Shown here piece by piece: positions 40,735-52,974 of a stretch of DNA of 64,000 nt. The stretch is from Pycnopodia helianthoides (lineage: Eukaryota > Echinodermata > Asteroidea > Forcipulatida > Asteriidae). Under the pieces are notes generated by a model. It was not told the DNA's origin and made no database searches. It saw only the letters and a program-made list of their open reading frames with translations. The stretch lies in NCBI GenBank assembly GCA_032158295.1, contig CM063243.1:372001-436000 (forward strand). Reading direction: 5' to 3'. Position 1 is the first letter of the stretch, and the number at the start of each line of letters is the position of its first letter. A program made the position numbers and the translations under genes.

Positions 40735-43700
40735 CTACTGGACAGATAAAACAATCTTGATGTATTTTTGATAAATCTGTAAAATCCCGTATCGATCATG
40801 TTTATTCCACTAATTGAATGAGATAAGTAGTTTAAACTACTCATGGGATTTTGTTTTAAATGCGTGAAGTCATAACATGTTTTGGTACAGAGTTTTTATG
40901 GACAGTCAATATCATTACATATTGAAGATCGTTAATAATCCATTTCTTTCTTCAGTAATATTATAATGAATTATGTGAAGTAACTAAATGAAATAGAATG
41001 AGTTTTTGTTCAAAAAAGTCATATTGATGAATGTTTTAGCTCTGATCTGTATGATGACCAGGTTTTCTTGGGTTGAACATGTCTACTGCATTTATTACAC
41101 CACTTTAGAATGTGGCTATTTTTAGATAATTATTTTATTATCAACACATCAGAAACTTAACTCTTGTTTTATTTTTCTGTTCAACAATGGTCAACATGTT
41201 TGCAAACTAATTAGTGTGTTTTTAATTTCATGCAATCAATTAACGTATACGTTTTTGCATAATGAGTAAGTCTTTTTCTATTTTGTCGGTTTTGTTTTAT
41301 AAACGCATTGTTATAATGCCCTTGATTAATCTGAGGAGAAAATGACACAAGAAAAAAAAATGTTATAAAACGAAGAAAGAATTTTTTAAAATATTTAGTA
41401 GCAAGTAGCAAGCAGGTATCTGTAAATTGACTCTATAACATTAGGGCCCAATTTCGTAGAGCTGCTTAGGCACAACAAAGTAGCTAAGCACAACAAATTA
41501 TGCTTGCAGGAATAAGATTACCAGCCAAGATACCATGTTACATGGACCATTTCTGACTGGTATTATGCAAATTTTTGCTAAGCACAAAATGTGTAAGCAA
41601 AATTGTCTGCTTTAAGCAGCTTTCATAGAGCTGCTTAAGCACACAAAGTAGCTAAGCTCAACAAAGTTATCCTTACCAAAATAAGGTTACCAGCCAAAGC
41701 ACCATGTCACATGTACAATTTGTGACTGGTATCCTGCTCATTTCTTCTGAAGCAGCTCTATGAAATTGGATTGGGAGTAAGGTAGTACATTTCACAAGTA
41801 ATGAGAAAATCATTGAAATTATAATTGCAAGATTGTAATAATGCAACACAGGGCCTGTCAAGAGCATCTTTCGGCTTTTGTCAAAGACCTGAGAAAGCTG
41901 ATCATTGATTTAGCGTGAAATGATTTCATAGTTGTTGCTAATGTTATTATTGGGTGGTACTAGGTGTAATTAGCCATATCTTGTTATGAATTTGTGTTTG
42001 TTTCATCGTGATTATAGATCAAGCCATTTTTGACACTGCAGCTTTTGAAATGGTTGTCAATTTAGCCTACACGTACAGCTTTATTTACCTGTGATTTGCA
42101 TATTTTTTTCAAATAGTTTCAACCTTAACGTCAAATTAATTGTTCAACATAACCACTTTTGTGACTTTGCTTAAGCGGAAGGTTTTGTTAACTGAAGGTA
42201 AATGAGTGGCATTTGTGAGACACTTTTGTTCAACAACTAAATTAACTTGATTTCCTAAGCATATTCAGATGCTGTTACTTAGTCAACGGATGGAATTATT
42301 TCAAACAAAGTAGGTTATAGCTTACATAAGATAATTTTGTATGAAATATTCAGTTAATTATGCACTCTGTGATTATCCACAAATGCATCCAGCAGGACTT
42401 GAACCCACAATTTTTTTTTGTTATTTTGAGCAGGTTTACCACCAAGACTGACGGCTTCGTCAGAATAATAGTGTTTTAATTTTTACAAATGAAAGGATTA
42501 CAACATTTAAATAGAATAAACTAGTGTCATGAGTACATATCATCGGCATTAACTTTATTTGAAATGGTGTATATAGTAACATAAGAAAAACAAAGATAAA
42601 CTGGAAGCAGTTTAGGAATCTAGCGACTAACAGGAAAGTAGTAGAAACTCAAAAGCAGGTAAAGACGACGACCATTCAAATCAATCTCTGCTTGACTCAA
42701 GTCAATCTCAATGTTTTAATGTAGTGTTGCAGAGACCAAAATAATTTGCGGCGAGCGCTTTTTGTAAATCACTCAAATGCATGAGTTCTTTAATAATTCA
42801 TACGTTTGAGTTGATTCTATTATTTTGCTCTTAGTTAAATAAAAATGTATTTTCGGTGTGAACAGTTAGGGACATCCGAATTTCGATATTTCTGACAGAC
42901 TTTCAAAAAGTGCATCAATCCAAACCACCAATGAATTGTATCAATGAAGTGGTGATACTGATGTTCATGTATTCGTGTATCAGATGAATCTGATTTCTTA
43001 GGTTTATGGTTTTAACTACCTAAAGACTATACTAACTTCTGTTTTTATTTAGTTTAGAAACTGTACTTGTAATTTGAGATTAACATGAGATTGGGGTTGT
43101 TAACACTTGCCATCTTTTTTAGTGGAATTTCAACTTTTAATTGTGAAAACTTTGTGATAAAATAAAATAAAAACATGAAATATCACTTGTTTAGCTGATA
43201 ACCATTGACTGTCTGTGGAAGAGTATAGGGATCTACTGTCTGTTGTGAATACGTACACATTGTAATGTCACAGCTTTGGATTGTATGTCAATGAAAGCTT
43301 ACAGTCTAATATTTCAGGGAAATTGTCCCAGTGGTTTGAAATAATTGGAAATGAAAGCTTGTATATGCTCTCGATTTTGAACATTGAGGCTTGTGTACCT
43401 ATACTTGCATGATTGTTCTTCTGTATGGGCTATATATACTTGTTATTCTGGGTGTTCTACTTTTCCCTGTTCAATTAAATTACAAACAAAATAGTTAATG
43501 GCCAAATGTTTTCGACCTAGGGTCTAAACTTCAGGCCATCAACTACCTTTTTGGTTTTATACCTAGGTCCTTTCGGTCGGTAAACAGCTTACACAGTTAG
43601 TTCTATTGTCTCTTACAGAACCACTTAAAGGGAAGTATTGGAATATCTGAGTGTTGCTGGGCGCAGTGTCCGTCTATCAGCACACGTGGCATATCATGTT

Positions 43701-43951
43701 TACCGGGAAACAATGATCAAAACAGTATAATGCAATAATGCAATAATGCACATGTATAGATTATGAGATGGTATTTGAAATCAGTGTTTCTGATGGAGGG
43801 TACATACTCTCTGTACTTTTTTCTCTGTACTTTGCTCTCTGTATTTGGGTTGTATTGCATTCTTGATTCAATACCAGTCATTCATTCACGTTCCTGAAGC
43901 ATTTCTAACAAGAATATTCCTTGCTTTTGAAAACCGACAACACCCCCCAAA
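40735..43951. other. AT-rich intergenic stretch
   Basis: No gene-like reading frame is visible. It holds one GGGCCCAATTTC-type element (41444-41775) and, near 43510-43580, a TTTCGACCTAGGGTC motif that also appears, modified, at 21330. Confidence 0.5.
41444..41775. mobile_element. GGGCCCAATTTC MITE with internal duplication
   Basis: Left end GGGCCCAATTTCGTAGAGCT; the right end GCTCTATGAAATTGG is truncated. CATAGAGCTGCTTAAGCAC restarts the element at about 41625. Confidence 0.65.
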
Positions 43952-45095
43952 ATGAGGACTTTGAATTGGATTATGCTGGCGGTTGTCATGACAACGGAAG
44001 CATCTTGGTCACTCGGTGGTTGTATATTGGACATGAGCCATTCTCTGGATGACAGCACGTTCTACTGGCCTGGGTTTAGACGCTTCGAATTTGAAGTTCT
44101 CCACAAGGGAAGCTGGGGAGAAGCTCCATGGTAAGACAATCAAAAGAAAACACAAATTGGTTCGAATGATTACCATCAGTAAGTGTATCATTTTAAATAA
44201 GACTTGTAAGATCTTAGGAAATTGTTTTGACACAAAGTTTTAACAGCTTCTTTCACAAAGTAAAACAAAACTGTTAAATTAGTAGGGTGAATGTTTCTGG
44301 TTTTGCTTAAACAATTTATTTAAAGAAGAAACACAAAACAGGTTAAAATAATTACTTATTTATTTATTTATTTATTTATGTATTTATTTGTTTATTTATT
44401 TATTTGTTTTGTTTATCTATCTTTTTAAATTTTATTTGTATACCATTTTTTATTCACTTTCTAGGTTAGAAAATAATGCATTTTGTACTCCTGAGCACAT
44501 GGGAACTCATCTAGATGCACCAGCTCATTTTAGTCGAGACAATTGGCACGTTGACCAAATTCCCCTCGACAGACTCATTGCTCCAGCCATACGGGTCGAT
44601 GTTTCTCAGAAAGCGGCAAGGAACCCCGACTATCAGCTGACTGTAGACGATCTCAAAAACTGGGAAATGGTGAATGGACGAATCCATAACGGGTCTGTTT
44701 TGTTCTTTTACACTGGTTGGGGTTTGTATTGGTCAGATCGGTTAGCGTTCACTGGTTCAAATCGCACTGATAGTCATAAAGATGAACAAGGCAACTCCAT
44801 CCTCCACTTTCCAGGATGTTCCAAGGAAGCAGCCACATGGCTCGTTGAAAATCGCAATATCTACGGCTTTGCCACTGAGCTACCCTCTGCAGACTACGGG
44901 CCTAGTAATGATATGATTACCCATCAGTTATTACTCGCTGGGCGGATTTATATCTTAGAAAACGTGGCAAATATGGACCAGTTACCAACAAAAGGAAGTC
45001 GAGTTTATGTTCTGCCATTGAAGATTACAGGTGGGAGTGGTTCCCCTGTAAGAGTGGTGTCATTCGCTGTTAAAAACAAAGAACGGATTTTATAA
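43952..45095 (+). CDS. Cyclase-family metal-dependent hydrolase (kynurenine formamidase / isatin hydrolase-like), probably secreted, two exons
   Basis: Exons 43952-44130 and 44465-45095 join in phase (Trp codon split TG|G) to give 269 aa, typical of this family. Members hydrolyse cyclic amides or N-formyl groups (for example isatin or N-formylkynurenine) using Mn2+ or Zn2+. The N-terminus (MRTLNWIMLAVVMTTEASWS) looks like a signal peptide. Family marks: DMSHSLDDST near the start, the metal motif HMGTHLDAPAHF (His71, His75, Asp77, His81), FYTGW, LHFPGCS, and near the C-terminus HQLLLAGRIYILENVANM, then DQLP, with the conserved ENxANxDQLP block. The intron contains a TTTA-rich microsatellite (about 44350-44410). 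The start is the first in-frame ATG, and it supplies the signal sequence. The exact substrate cannot be told from sequence. Confidence 0.9.
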
Positions 45096-45382
45096 TAACT
45101 CAAAAATTGATTCAGATTTGATATGAAAACTCACTGATTATTAACTTCAAACCAGTACAAAATCATCCAGTGACATATTTCTGTCTTAAATACTTTCGAA
45201 GGCAGAGATCAGCATTTGAAGAATGCCAAATCACTGTAGCTTATTGATTGATGTAATCGTCTAGCTGTGGGCTTTGTTTTTCATTTATAATTAACGTACC
45301 TAGCTTATGATTTTGTTTAAAAAATTTGTATGGCAGGGCCAAAAAGGAAACCAGTATAAAGTGATTTGACTCACCATGGGAA

Positions 45383-45388
45383 AATAAA
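45383..45388 (+). terminator. Candidate poly(A) signal of the cyclase-family gene
   Basis: AATAAA lies 288 nt after the stop codon, in AT-rich sequence upstream of the 61-bp minisatellite. It is the first canonical hexamer after the gene. Confidence 0.5.
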
Positions 45389-45529
45389 AGAATTAAAACA
45401 AATAAATAAACAAACATAAACATAAAGACAAATCAAATTTAGGATAATTGTTACAAAACAAAAACAGTTGGAACTCGACAAATAAATCAAATAGAACTGT
45501 TATCTTTTGTAGTCACTAATGTGTTAATC

Positions 45530-46480
45530 ACTGTGCACCCATACACTGTGCACAAGCAATGAGTACAGGAATATAGCCATATCCCGGGTTCACAGCACCG
45601 CGAATGTTGCGGCCTCCATCCCCATACACTGTGCACAAGCAATGAGTACAGGAATATGGCCATATCCCGGGTCCACCACGGCCCCATACACTGTGCACAA
45701 CCAATGGGTACAGGAATATGGCTATATCCCGGGTCCACCACGGCCCCATACACTGTGCACAACAATGAGTACAGGAATATAATCATATCCCGGGTCCACC
45801 ACGGCCCCATACACTGTGCACAACCAATGGGTACAGGAATATGACCATATCCCGGATCCACCACGGCCCCATACACTGTGCACAACCAATGAGTACGGAA
45901 TATATCATATCCGGGTCACCACGGCCCATACACGTGCACAACCAATGAGTAAGATATAGCCATATCCCGGGTTCACAGCACCCCGAATGTAGCGGTCCCT
46001 CCCATACACTGTGCACAACCAATGGGTACAGGAATATAGCCACATCCGGGTCCACCACGGCCCCATGGTGCACAACCAATGGTACAGGAATATAGCCATA
46101 TCCGGTCCACCACGGCCAAACACAGGGCACAACCAATGGGTACAGGAATATAGCATATCCGGTCCCACGGCCCCATACATGTGCACAACCAATGAGTACA
46201 GGAATATAGCCATATCCGGTCCACACGGCCCCATACATGTGCACAACACCTGGTACAGGAATATGGCCATTCCGGATTCACAGCACCGCGATTGTAGCGG
46301 TCTACATCCCCATACACTGTGCACAACCAATGGGTACAGGAATATGGCCATATCCCGGATTCACCACGGCCCCATACACTGTGCACAACCAATGGGTACA
46401 GGAATATGGCCATATCCGGATTCACCATGGCCCATACACTGTGCACAACAAACATGGGTACAAGATATAGCCATATCCTC
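45530..46480 (+). repeat. 61-bp minisatellite, partly degenerate
   Basis: The unit (CCCATACACTGTGCACAACC, AATGGGTACAGGAATATGGC, CATATCCCGGGTCCACCACG) repeats about 15 times. The middle (45890-46260) has many single-base deletions not seen at the flanks. Confidence 0.9.
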
Positions 46481-47295
46481 CCAACCATGTGATTATAACT
46501 TACCCAAGTACCAGTTGTGAATAAATCAAAGCTTGTTAAACAGATAATATTTACTACTAACCCAGGTGGAATAAAAATGTTTTGTATCATTAATAATTTA
46601 AGGGTTTGATATTCAAAAGAATCTGATTTTAAATTGAACCAGAGAAGGACAAAATGCAACTTTAAAACGCAGCAAATTGAAGTAGATGGGTTCAGTAGGA
46701 AACTATTCCTGCCACTTAAATAAAATCCAGCGAAATAAGTAATTAGTGAAACATTGTGTATGACTTTTAATTATACTTTCGAGAAATCATTTGGGTTAAT
46801 TTCACAAAATTGTTTCAGGCTGCAATTCACAGTAATTTTTACCATGGGGGGGGGGGGGGCTTGTGAACCAAATTTACATGATGCACTTAAAACAAGTATG
46901 ATTTGTCTTCATAGTTCATTTTATTATTATTATTACATGATGTTTTCCTTTAATCCTATAGAGCCGGATCCTGTTCAGCTGAGGCGCTAAATGGAGGAGG
47001 AGGGGTAGTTATTTATTGGACAGTATTTTACGTAATATCACCCCCTCCCCCTCCACCTTTAACTGAATTGATCAATGATCACGTGATTCAAACTACTTTG
47101 CCGAGGCATTTCGCGTGATGACTGGATTATTTTCTAATCAATATGCCATATTTTTCAACTTACTGTTTTATTTTAAAGTTTCACTTTGTTAATTTGTTTA
47201 AATGGGTATTGTTAGCTCATTCCAAACTGTCCGAGTTGTCCAATGAGAACACCTTTGTGTTGTTATGCAAATTTATTTGCAAAAGCCCTTGGAAG

Positions 47296-47400
47296 ATCAC
47301 ATGACATCACGTGACACAAGGTTGCAGTGGCAGACCGCCATTTTTAAAGACACCTAGCTGGCGTCAAGACGTACGTCTCCGTGCCTTATTCTTCGACAAA
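47296..47400 (+). promoter_or_regulatory. Housekeeping-type promoter with E-box and YY1-like site
   Basis: A TCACGTGAC E-box (about 47308-47316) and CCGCCATTTTT, the reverse complement of the YY1 core, lie close together and upstream of pyrimidine-rich stretches (near 47384-47395). A second TCACGTGA palindrome is at about 47079-47086. YY1 sites just downstream of start points are common in TATA-less broadly expressed genes. There is no TATA box. The exact transcription start is not determined. Confidence 0.5.
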
Positions 47401-47631
47401 TTCAAGTTTTTTTCTGAGTTCTAAGGACACAACTACCACAAAAGTGTCATGGTGAGTTGTTAGTTTAATTGTGATAACGAAGATTTTGTTATAAAAGATT
47501 TCCACACAAGGAATTTAAAGAAAAGTGGGGTTAACTTTTGTCAACAAATTCTAACCTCATGTCCCGCGGCAAGTGATTGCTACCTACCATTACCAGTCAG
47601 CAGTAGGGAAAAATGTAAACATTTAATGTTT

Positions 47632-47980
47632 ACCCAGTCAGTTTCCCTTGTGGTTTATTACTTGACATTCAAATTAAAAAGTCGCCTCCCCTCAAGGTGA
47701 TCCCGTGGCTGCTGCTTCCCAGGTTGTATCGTAAACTTGGGTGTGATCCCTGGCTACACGGCAGTTAACAGTTGTATGGCTTCTGACTGGCACCCCTGAA
47801 CAAAGATATTGACAAAATAGGGAGACCGCCAATATAGGGCTAGATAGCTCAGCTGGTAGAGCGCCGGTACGTTAATCCAGAGGTCGTTGGTTCAAATCCC
47901 GCTCTAGTCAATTTTTCTTTGTTCAACCCCATACTATTTGAAATTTACCCAGTCAGTTTCCCTTGTGGTTTATTACTTGA
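47632..47980 (+). mobile_element. tRNA-derived SINE, type B, with repeated terminus and 12-bp target-site duplication
   Basis: CATTTAATGTTT occurs at 47620-47631 and 47981-47992. Inside, a 3'-terminal segment (ACCCAGTCAGTTTCCCTTGT onward, about 40 bp) is present at both ends. The tRNA-like head is CTAGATAGCTCAGCTGGTAG with B box GGTTCAAATCCC. Confidence 0.85.
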
Positions 47981-47999
47981 CATTTAATGTTTGATAACC

Positions 48000-48165
48000 A
48001 CTCATCACCAGGCTCGAATCCCAGTCGTGGCACATATGTCCTTGTGATCAAGGCACTTTTGCTTCTTCCTTTAGTTATTGGTCCTGTGTGTTTTGTTATG
48101 CAAGTGAAAGAACCCACCCACAACACTCATCGTGAAGGGCTTGCCCTGGTGTTTCTAGTATGGTT
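48000..48165 (+). repeat. Type A SINE fragment
   Basis: CGAATCCCAGTCGTGGCAC and TCGTGAAGGGCTTGCCCTGG match the family body. It abuts the type B copy. Confidence 0.6.
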
Positions 48166-48499
48166 TGGCATCAAATTGCGCCACCATATTTTCTTAGTGG
48201 GCACTTTGACAGTTTACATATGAAACAGTTCTTCATGAACAAATACCTCACCTGCTTCTTTCTCTTTGTTCAAGTGCCTTGAATACCTCATTGGAAGATA
48301 CATCCTTTCACAGAATATTGTTTTTATTTTGTTTACATGTACTTTGTAGGTTAGCTACAGACACGCCATTGTCAGATGAAGTCTACCTCTCCAAGAGTAG
48401 ATGCATGATGAGAATGCAGCCCAGCTTCAAGATTTAACTTGACATCAACAACAGGTAAATTTGTGAACAACTAGTATTACTTCTACTTCTACTTCGTAC

Positions 48500-48660
48500 T
48501 CGGCAGGGTCCATAACTTAGGATATAAACATGAAGGAGCAATTATAGTTAAGTGTCTTGCTCAAGGACATAAGTGCCGGGACCGAGATTCGAACCCACAT
48601 TGTGTTGACTCAGCCACCACAACTTGAATTCGGAGCGCTAGACCGCTCGGCCACAAGATG
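48500..48660 (-). repeat. Type A SINE fragment, inverted
   Basis: Minus-strand GTGGCCGAGCGGTCTAGCGC and GGGTTCGAATCTCGG. Confidence 0.65.
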
Positions 48661-48710
48661 CATCAAGAGATTTTGGACAGTCTGATGATATTAGTTTTTG
48701 AGGGAAAAAT

Positions 48711-49097
48711 TTAAAGACACTGGACACCTTTGGTAATTGTCAAAGACCAGTCTTCTCACTTGGTGTATCTCAACATTATGGATAAAATAACAAACCTGTA
48801 AAAACTTGAGCTCAATTGGTCATCGAAGTTGCGAGATAACTATGAAAGAAAAAACACCCTTGTCACATGAAGTTGTGTGCTTTCAGATGGTTGATTTCGA
48901 GACCTCAAAATCTAATTCTGAGGTCTCGAAATCGAATTCGTGGAAAATTACTTCTTTCTCGAAAACTATGTCACTTCAGAGGGAGCCGTTTCTCACAATG
49001 TTTTATACTGTCAACCTCTCCCCATTACTCGTTACCAAGTAAGGTTTTATGCTAATAATTATTTTGAGTAATTACCAATAGTGTCCACTGCCTTTAA
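48711..49097. mobile_element. AAAGGCACTGGACAC-family MITE with an internal GAGGTCTCGAAATCG palindrome
   Basis: TTAAAGACACTGGACACC and GTGTCCACTGCCTTTAA are the ends. Confidence 0.7.
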
Positions 49098-49824
49098 ACA
49101 TGTTGAAATAGTGTTTTTTTCCCCGAAGTGAACCACTTATCGCTGGGATTCCCTAACCTGGCCTCTCCACAGTCAAATAACCATTTTATACGAAAGTCAT
49201 CTGAAACACAAGCACTACATACAAGGTACGAGTGAAGTTGAGTCATTGCTTCAAGAACTTGTACATGTAAATGTAATTGTTAAATGGTATGGAAAATCTG
49301 CAGCATTGTTTTAGTAGACAAAGATTCACACAAAAAGAAGAGTGGAACCATCACTGAATCCCCTACCAACAATACACCCCAGCCCCAGTGGACAGGCCGG
49401 GGGGGGGGGGGTGGGAGGAGAAGTACTATCTTTTAAAAGTGGGTATTGTTTACAACCACAAGATGTAGAGCAAGTGTTTTTTTTTTTACTTTACCTGTAT
49501 GGTGCCCTCTTATGGTCAAAGCATTATCAAATTGTTGCGGCAATTGACGGCAAACAACAACATACCCTTTTCACAAAATATTGTGTTTTCTTTTGTTTAC
49601 ATTTAGGTTGGCTGCAGACATGCCATTGTCAGATGAAATCTACCTCTCCAAAAGTAGGTGCCTGATGTGCAAGCTGCCCAGCTTCAAGGTTCAATGATGT
49701 CTTCTCCATCAACAGGTAAATTTATGAAAAAAGAGTTAATTTGAGATGGAACAAGAGATTCTGGACAGTTGGATGATATTAGGCTTTGAAAGAAATATGT
49801 AAAACAAGTAATTTTATTTTAGTA

Positions 49825-50590
49825 ACCATTTATCACTGGGTTGAATACCCAGTCGTTGCTTGTATGTCCTGTCGAGGGATGTAAAGCTGAAGATTCTGTT
49901 TGTTATGTAACACATGTACAAGAACCCAGAACACTCATAGTGAAAGAGTACGGGCTTGCCCTGGTGTTCCTGGTATAGTTTGGCAGCAAGTTGCGCCATC
50001 ATGCTTTCCTATTGGCCACTTTGAAGGTTCACATAATAGTTCCTTACAATGAACAAATTCCTCACCTGCTTGTTTCTCTTTGTTCCAGCGCCTTGAATAC
50101 CTTATTGGAAGATACATCCCTTTCACAGATTATTGTTTTTATTTTGTTTACATGTACTTTGTAGGTTAGCTACAGACACGCCATTGTCAGATGAAGTCTA
50201 CCTCTCCAAGAGTAGATGCACGATGGGAATGCAGCCCAGCTACAAGATTCAACTCGACTCCATCAACAGGTTAAAGCATTAATTTGAGATGCATTAAGAG
50301 ATTTGGTAATGTAAGGCTCTGAGAACAATATGTAAACCTGGGGGGGGGGGTTTGGCGATCAAGTATGTGATTCCCATTGTATCAAGCTCTGATGTTTCTG
50401 ATCAGTAAAGTGTAGTTCAAGTCCCGGTTGTGCCCCTGAGCAAGATTCATCATAATTGCATTGTGCTTCAGATAGGACGTTAAGCCATATGTCGCATGTA
50501 GTATGATCCATAGTGCTCATGAAAGAAACCAAGAACACTTATCATGGAAGAGTAGGGGTTAACCCCGGTGTTTATGGTTCACATAGCAAG
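49825..50590 (+). repeat. Type A SINE fragments around the third duplicated exon
   Basis: Fragments at about 49825-49985 and 50370-50590 carry TCTGATGTTTCTGATCAG, AAGTCCCGGTTGTG and the CTTGCCCTGGTGTTCCTGG body. Confidence 0.55.
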
Positions 50591-51611
50591 CACCCTTGTT
50601 GACATGTTTTCTCAGGCTTGCAAAACTACAGTGATTAAGTTCTGAGGTTTCATGACCTTAATACTAAACACAAATGGTAGTCTGGAGAGTGTTTTGTCAA
50701 GCAAAGTTCGTTATGAAACAAAAGAAACATGTGAAGCCAAGTTCTTATAGAGTGCAAATATTCTAGCAGCTAGATCAAGGCGCTGTGCTTGTGTGTGATA
50801 TTTTGTAAATTTTAATGACGTCCCTTTGCTGGTTCAATCAACACTTCAATCCGCTAAATAATTTGAAAGTCTTTCTTGGAAAATCATCTGTTACAATCTT
50901 GAAAAATTATCAAAAGTACCGTCCCTTTATAATTGTGTTATAGAGTATCATTTACTACACAGAACTCTACATAAAAAATATCATGTTTTCAACTTTTTAC
51001 ATCTTATGGTTCTACTTCCCTCATGGTTCTATTTCAATTAGTCTTTTTTATTTCCTTTGAATACTTGAAAAACCAAAATGACAGTGTTAAAAGTCGTATC
51101 ATATTTTACGGAAAAAAATACTTGTTTGACTTAATGTGTAATATATATTAATTTTGTTTGTATTTTGAAGGTGTGCCATCTAGATGATGTCTACCTGTCA
51201 CAAAAGGCAGATTTCTGAGACCTGAATGTGCCCATCAAGTGCCAGACAACAGAACAGAGGTGTGTAAATACTAACATCAAAAAGTGGGCTGTTTTTGCAG
51301 CACTTTACAAACGGCACCCCTACATCACATACCACAACACATTGGGGATGAATGCAGACATCAGTCTAACCCATATTGAGTGGTCTTCCCTTCAGATTGA
51401 TTACATATTTTTAAAATAATGACACGTTTTTATTAACAAAACGCCTTATATAATTAAGAACGTTCTATGAACATGCATAAAACCAAAAAAATGTATGTAA
51501 ACTGTTTTTCTGTGCTTTCTAGAGAACGAAACCACTTTGTAGAGAAAAAAAGTGGGAATGCATGATTTAACAAGATCTAGTTTTTCATTCAAGTTGGCAA
51601 AGTTTAATTTG

Positions 51612-51935
51612 TAGTTTGGGGTTAAACAAAAAGTCGCATCCCCTCAAGGTGATCCCGTGGCTGCCGCTTCCCAGGTTGTATCGTAAACTCGTGTGTGATC
51701 CCTGGCTACACGGCAGTTAACGGTTGCATGGCTTCTGACTGGCACCCCGAACAAAGATATTGACAAATAGAGAGACCGCCAACATAGGGCTAGAAAGCTC
51801 AGTTAGTAGAGCGCCGGTACGTTACTCCGGAGGTCGTTTGTTCAAATCCCGCTCTAGTCAATTTTTCTTTGTTCAACCCCAAACTATTTGAAATTTACCC
51901 AGTCAGTTTCCCTCGTGGTTCATTATTTGACATTC
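51612..51935 (+). mobile_element. tRNA-derived SINE, type B, with 13-bp target-site duplication
   Basis: AAAGTTTAATTTG flanks it at 51599-51611 and 51936-51948. The 324-bp copy has the same order as 47632-47980 but without the repeated terminus on the left. Confidence 0.85.
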
Positions 51936-52974
51936 AAAGTTTAATTTGCAATAACTGTCATTAAATCAGCAAGATTTCAAGTACAAACCAATGTTATTAC
52001 CTCAAGTTAAACCTAGAGTAAAATGTTTGAAGCGTTGAAATGATATGCTGAAGAACCATGGAGCTTGTTGAACTTCACGTCTTTCTCATTAAAAACACTC
52101 ATCAATTTCAGTTTAGATATTGCCATTCAGGCAAATTGAGGTAAATGTACTTTTGTCAAACATAACTTTAATACAAAAATTAACTGTTTTAAAGTTCAAG
52201 TCTATACTGATGGCTTATAAGGCTTCATTGACTGAGGCAAAATGATACCACCAGGGGAGGGCAGGCATGCAACTTTTCCTTGGATCAGCTGACTTCCTCT
52301 TTTTTTATTCTCAGTTTTAACATTCAAAATTGAAAAATACTGTACAAAATCATTGCAATTTTGTAATATCCTCTTTTTTGGTGAAGTTACAGTTGCATGC
52401 CTGGGAGGGCCAGTTCATTCTAGCATTCCTATTTTAATGAACCTTAATGTTTGACCTCCTTGCAATTGTTTTCTTTAACCTTTCACAGCATTAGAAAACT
52501 GATGTCCTACAACCAAGTGTGTAGCAAATAACATTTACTACAGTCTTGGAGGCTTCAGAGTTGAGGAGAGCAACTCATAAAGGAAACATTGAATGTCTTC
52601 AAGGCATTCTACACATCAAGGATGAACAACCAACTTGTAGATTTTATTAATAAGATTTTCGACATGTATAATTTAATGATGTCAAGTACAAACCGATGCA
52701 GTTATTACATCTACATAAATGTTCTTGTAATAAGTAAGCTCATCATTTGGAACCAAGCACACATTGTGTGTCTTTTGAAATCATGAAGTTGGAGATCTGT
52801 AAGCAATATGCTTAAGACTATCCTTAGCGGGATGATAAAATTTGTCTCAAAATGTTACTGTTTGCATGGTGCACTTATTTTATGCCACAAACTTAATTTA
52901 AAGGGATGTACTATCAATTATTCAAATTTCTTGAAGGACAAAGATCAATAAAAAGAAATGATGAATATAAGACT

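Larger units (their letters stand above)
47385..52970 (+). ncRNA. Spliced transcript model with tandemly duplicated exons and no long ORF (non-coding or short-ORF gene)
   Basis: The leader ends in ATG at 47449-47451, directly followed by the donor GTGAGT. Homologous candidate exons with good acceptors follow at 48350-48454, 49607-49715 and 50165-50269, a shorter relative at 51171-51259, and a terminal exon from 52489 to an AATAAA at 52947-52952. The first three share the core GCCATTGTCAGATGA and about 100 nt overall. Splicing the leader ATG to any of them gives a ten-codon ORF (MVSYRHAIVR or MVGCRHAIVR) ending at the same TGA. The layout (pyrimidine-rich leader, early stop, many short exons) resembles small-RNA host genes, but I could not identify a convincing C/D or H/ACA snoRNA in the introns. 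The donor of the third copy (GTTAAA) is weak. No function is assigned. Confidence 0.4.

Noticed and set aside
45487..46659. Several overlapping ORFs on both strands
   Set aside because: All are products of the 61-bp minisatellite; frames shift with its indels.
46920..46990. Third exon for the cyclase-family gene (acceptor TATAG at about 46960)
   Set aside because: The gene already ends with a normal C-terminal family motif and stop at 45093-45095.
47840..47912. Possible genuine tRNA gene (TAGCTCAGCTGGTAGAGC with GGTTCAAATCCC)
   Set aside because: The same sequence with the same flanks recurs at several places between target duplications, so it is the head of a SINE; no clean acceptor stem.
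48660..50330. C/D-box snoRNAs suggested by TGATGATATTAG (about 48682 and 49768)
   Set aside because: No matching CTGA D box at a proper distance and no terminal stem; the similarity is explained by duplication of the surrounding region.
52589..52786. 65-codon ORF in the terminal exon of the 47-53 kb transcript model
   Set aside because: No recognisable domain, AT-driven composition, and no continuity with upstream exons.
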